From: Deltaproteobacteria bacterium | GTDB taxonomy: Bacteria; Myxococcota; UBA796; SXON01 | Direction of reading: 5' to 3' | Assembly: GCA_947483545.1 (NCBI GenBank) | Contig: CANKNP010000268.1 | Coordinates: 1 to 7,515 of the forward strand | DNA length: 7,515 bases | In this document: one piece after another, positions 5,982 to 7,515 of the stretch | Layout: the number at the start of each line of letters is the position of its first letter | Numbering within the stretch: the first letter of the stretch is position 1 | The notes under the pieces: generated by a model | Databases searched by the model: none | What the model saw: only the letters and a program-made list of their open reading frames with translations | Told to the model about the DNA's origin: nothing | Translations under genes and position numbers: made by a program

Positions 5982-7339
5982 GACGCACCGCCCATCTGGC
6001 TCGCGGCCTGCTTGATCGCGTCGGCGAAGGCGTTGACCAGCGCCTGGTCCTTCGCGGGGTCGACCTCGGGGGCCTTCGGCTTCCGCGTGCGCGGGGCCTT
6101 CGTCGTCGGCACCGCCATCGGCGACGCGGCGGGCGGCCAGACCGGCTGCATCGACACCGTGGGCGGGGGAGTCTCGCGACGGCTGATCCCCGACGCGATG
6201 GCGTCAGCCGAGCGCGGCGCGCCCGTGATCTTCTGCTGCCCGGCGGCGCACGACTTCGCAGCCCGCGCGGCGGCGAGCGACACGCGCTCGGAGATCCGAC
6301 GCAGCGTGGTCACGATGTCGGGCTTCTCGCCCCGCGCGAGGGCGTCGCGAGCCTGGGTGTAGGCGTCGGCTGCCCGGCGCAGATCCTCCCACGCCATCTT
6401 CTGCTCCTTGCCCGAGCACAAGGGCGACTTCACCAGCGCCTCGGCGTGGCGGAGGAGCTTCCCGGCGCGGTGGAGAAGCTCCGGGGCCTCGGTCGAGCCC
6501 CACAGCGACTTCGACAGCTCCTGGAGAGCCGCCGCCTCCTTTTCGGTCGCCGAAGCGATGTTCGCGACGCTCGTGGGACACGACGGCGACTCCGGCAGCG
6601 GGATCGCCGACAGCGGGGCGAGGGTCGCGTCCGCGATGGAGGGCGCGCCCGTGGCGGCCGGCGCCTTCCCGCGGGACAGCGCGCTGGCGTGCTTCGTGGC
6701 CTTGCCCTTCTCGCGAGCGCCGAACGTGGCGACGACCGCGCCCACGTCGTTGATGACGGCCCACCCGTCCGCCTGCTCGACGGCCCGGAAGCTGGACTTC
6801 GGCTGGTAACGGTCGGTGGGGTCCTTGCCCTGCTTCGGCGCGGTGTACGGGTGCTGTGCGGCGAACTCGGCATCCACCGTGTTGCGACGGTGCGTGTCGC
6901 GGAAGCTGCACGCCTCGCTGACGAGGCCCACGACGAGCCCCATCCCAGCGGTGATCGCCTCAGCGAGCCCGCTCCGCTCGATGCTCTCCTGCTTCGCCTG
7001 GGTGAACCACTTGCCAGCGCGGTCGAACGTGGCCTTCCACCGGCCATCCGACTTCGAGGTGAGCCGCAGCGCGCCGTAGGAGGCGACCTTGCGTTCGAGC
7101 GTGATCGACGGCTTTCCGTCGGTGCAGAACAGCGTCCCCGTCCACTTTCCCCGCAGAGTCGCGGGACCGGCGGGCGCCGGGTTGCTGCGCAGCCGCTTCA
7201 CCTCGTTCACGGCCTCGGCCGGCGCGGCGTCGAGCTCGGGCGCGTGCGAGGGCGCGAGCCCCAGGTCGGTGCGCCACACCTTCGCCGGCTGCTTCTTGAC
7301 CTGGTGGACCAGCAGCGCGGTGTTGTCGCGCGGGCGCAT
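5978..7339 (-). CDS. Hypothetical protein, 453 aa, unrecognised
   Basis: I do not recognise this protein. The chosen start is ATG 7339 (MRPRDNTALLVHQVKK), with GGCGAGG about 11 bases upstream; the frame is open back to a GTG at 7462, but that extension is low-complexity and overlaps a possible promoter. Residues 1-60 are charged. Residues 62-115 (LRGKWTGTLFCTDGKPSITL, then YGALRLTSKSDGRWKATFDR) look like a small beta domain. Residues ~127-145 (EAITAGMGLVVGLVSEACSF) are hydrophobic but interrupted by polar residues, so a membrane segment is doubtful. Residues ~184-208 (FRAVEQADGWAVINDVGAVV) form another beta-rich stretch. Residues ~262-370 are Ala/Leu/Glu-rich and probably helical or coiled. 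Residues ~374-430 are a Pro/Ala/Lys linker, followed by a short helix. There is no signal peptide. It is coupled by GTGA to the 87-aa membrane protein, so the two probably work together; phage or mobile-element cargo is my best guess. Confidence 0.7.
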   Translation of the reverse strand: MRPRDNTALLVHQVKKQPAKVWRTDLGLAPSHAPELDAAPAEAVNEVKRLRSNPAPAGPATLRGKWTGTLFCTDGKPSITLERKVASYGALRLTSKSDGRWKATFDRAGKWFTQAKQESIERSGLAEAITAGMGLVVGLVSEACSFRDTHRRNTVDAEFAAQHPYTAPKQGKDPTDRYQPKSSFRAVEQADGWAVINDVGAVVATFGAREKGKATKHASALSRGKAPAATGAPSIADATLAPLSAIPLPESPSCPTSVANIASATEKEAAALQELSKSLWGSTEAPELLHRAGKLLRHAEALVKSPLCSGKEQKMAWEDLRRAADAYTQARDALARGEKPDIVTTLRRISERVSLAAARAAKSCAAGQQKITGAPRSADAIASGISRRETPPPTVSMQPVWPPAASPMAVPTTKAPRTRKPKAPEVDPAKDQALVNAFADAIKQAASQMGGAS

Positions 7340-7412
7340 GACGAACGCGACCTCGCCGCCGCACCCGCGGAGGAAAGGAAACTTGAACGCTCTTGCCGAA
7401 GGTACACCCGCC

Positions 7413-7442
7413 ACTGTAGCCCCGCTCGCCGCGCCGACGCAA
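7413..7442 (-). promoter_or_regulatory. Possible sigma70-like promoter before the 453-aa gene
   Basis: On the minus strand, TTGCGT (7442-7437) is followed after 18 bases by TACAGT (7418-7413), a partial match to TTGACA and TATAAT. It lies about 75 bases before the ATG at 7339, and a locally AT-richer stretch follows (around 7370-7405). If real, it argues against the GTG at 7462 as start. The matches are weak for GC-rich DNA. Bases 7443-7515 show no other recognisable element. Confidence 0.25.
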
Positions 7443-7515
7443 GCCCCTCGGCGTTGAACCACCCTCGAATTCCGAGCCGCGCACCGCGCCGTTCCCGCCT
7501 CCGCGGCCCCCTGAG

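Noticed and set aside
7340..7462. 41-codon extension of the 453-aa protein back to GTG 7462
   Set aside because: No Shine-Dalgarno before the GTG, low-complexity sequence, and a possible promoter inside; ATG 7339 has a nearby GGCGAGG.

Overview
The window is GC-rich DNA in which every supportable gene lies on the minus strand, so the reading order runs from high to low coordinates. Two neighbouring lipoproteins combine an acidic Asp/Cys-rich calcium-type motif, two Ig/PKD-like domains and an FGE-sulfatase domain. Next to them is a beta-propeller-like secreted protein. That cell-surface style suggests a myxobacterium-like (Myxococcota/Deltaproteobacteria) genome or metagenome contig. This is inference from protein style; no rRNA or marker gene is present.

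Layout from right to left. (1) 7339-5718: an unrecognised 453-aa protein, followed through a GTGA stop/start overlap by an 87-aa secreted or membrane protein. The pair has a prophage/mobile-element cargo look but no diagnostic domain. A weak sigma70-like promoter lies about 75 bases before the first gene. (2) 5615-2531: two tandem paralogous FGE-domain lipoproteins 31 bases apart, each with a GAGGG ribosome binding site 7 bases before ATG. Their 5' ends, including the ribosome binding site, are near-identical at DNA level, while their C-terminal FGE/C-type-lectin-fold domains have diverged. Neither keeps the catalytic cysteine pair of true formylglycine-generating enzyme, so they look like binding or structural surface proteins. 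(3) 2534-2443: a 21-codon reading frame overlapping the preceding stop, then two copies of a 20-base direct repeat; together these look like the remains of a mobile element end. (4) 2419-413: one long open frame that appears to be a natural fusion. Its first ~140 residues match the N-terminal region of mobile-element DNA methylase/helicase-type proteins (a YSGWGGL motif); the rest is a propeller-type extracellular protein lacking its own signal peptide. (5) 392-1: the middle part of an AAA-type ATPase whose N-terminal half, with the nucleotide-binding motifs, is missing. Its C-terminus runs off the window.

The right half (2.5-7.4 kb) looks intact. The left 2.5 kb is a mosaic in which two genes were cut and joined to unrelated sequence, consistent with recombination in an accessory region (or, less interestingly, a chimeric assembly). 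The most interesting points are the fused ORF and the duplicated lipoprotein pair with a constant scaffold and variable C-terminal ligand-type domain. No reverse transcriptase, template repeat, CRISPR array, tRNA or rRNA was found.
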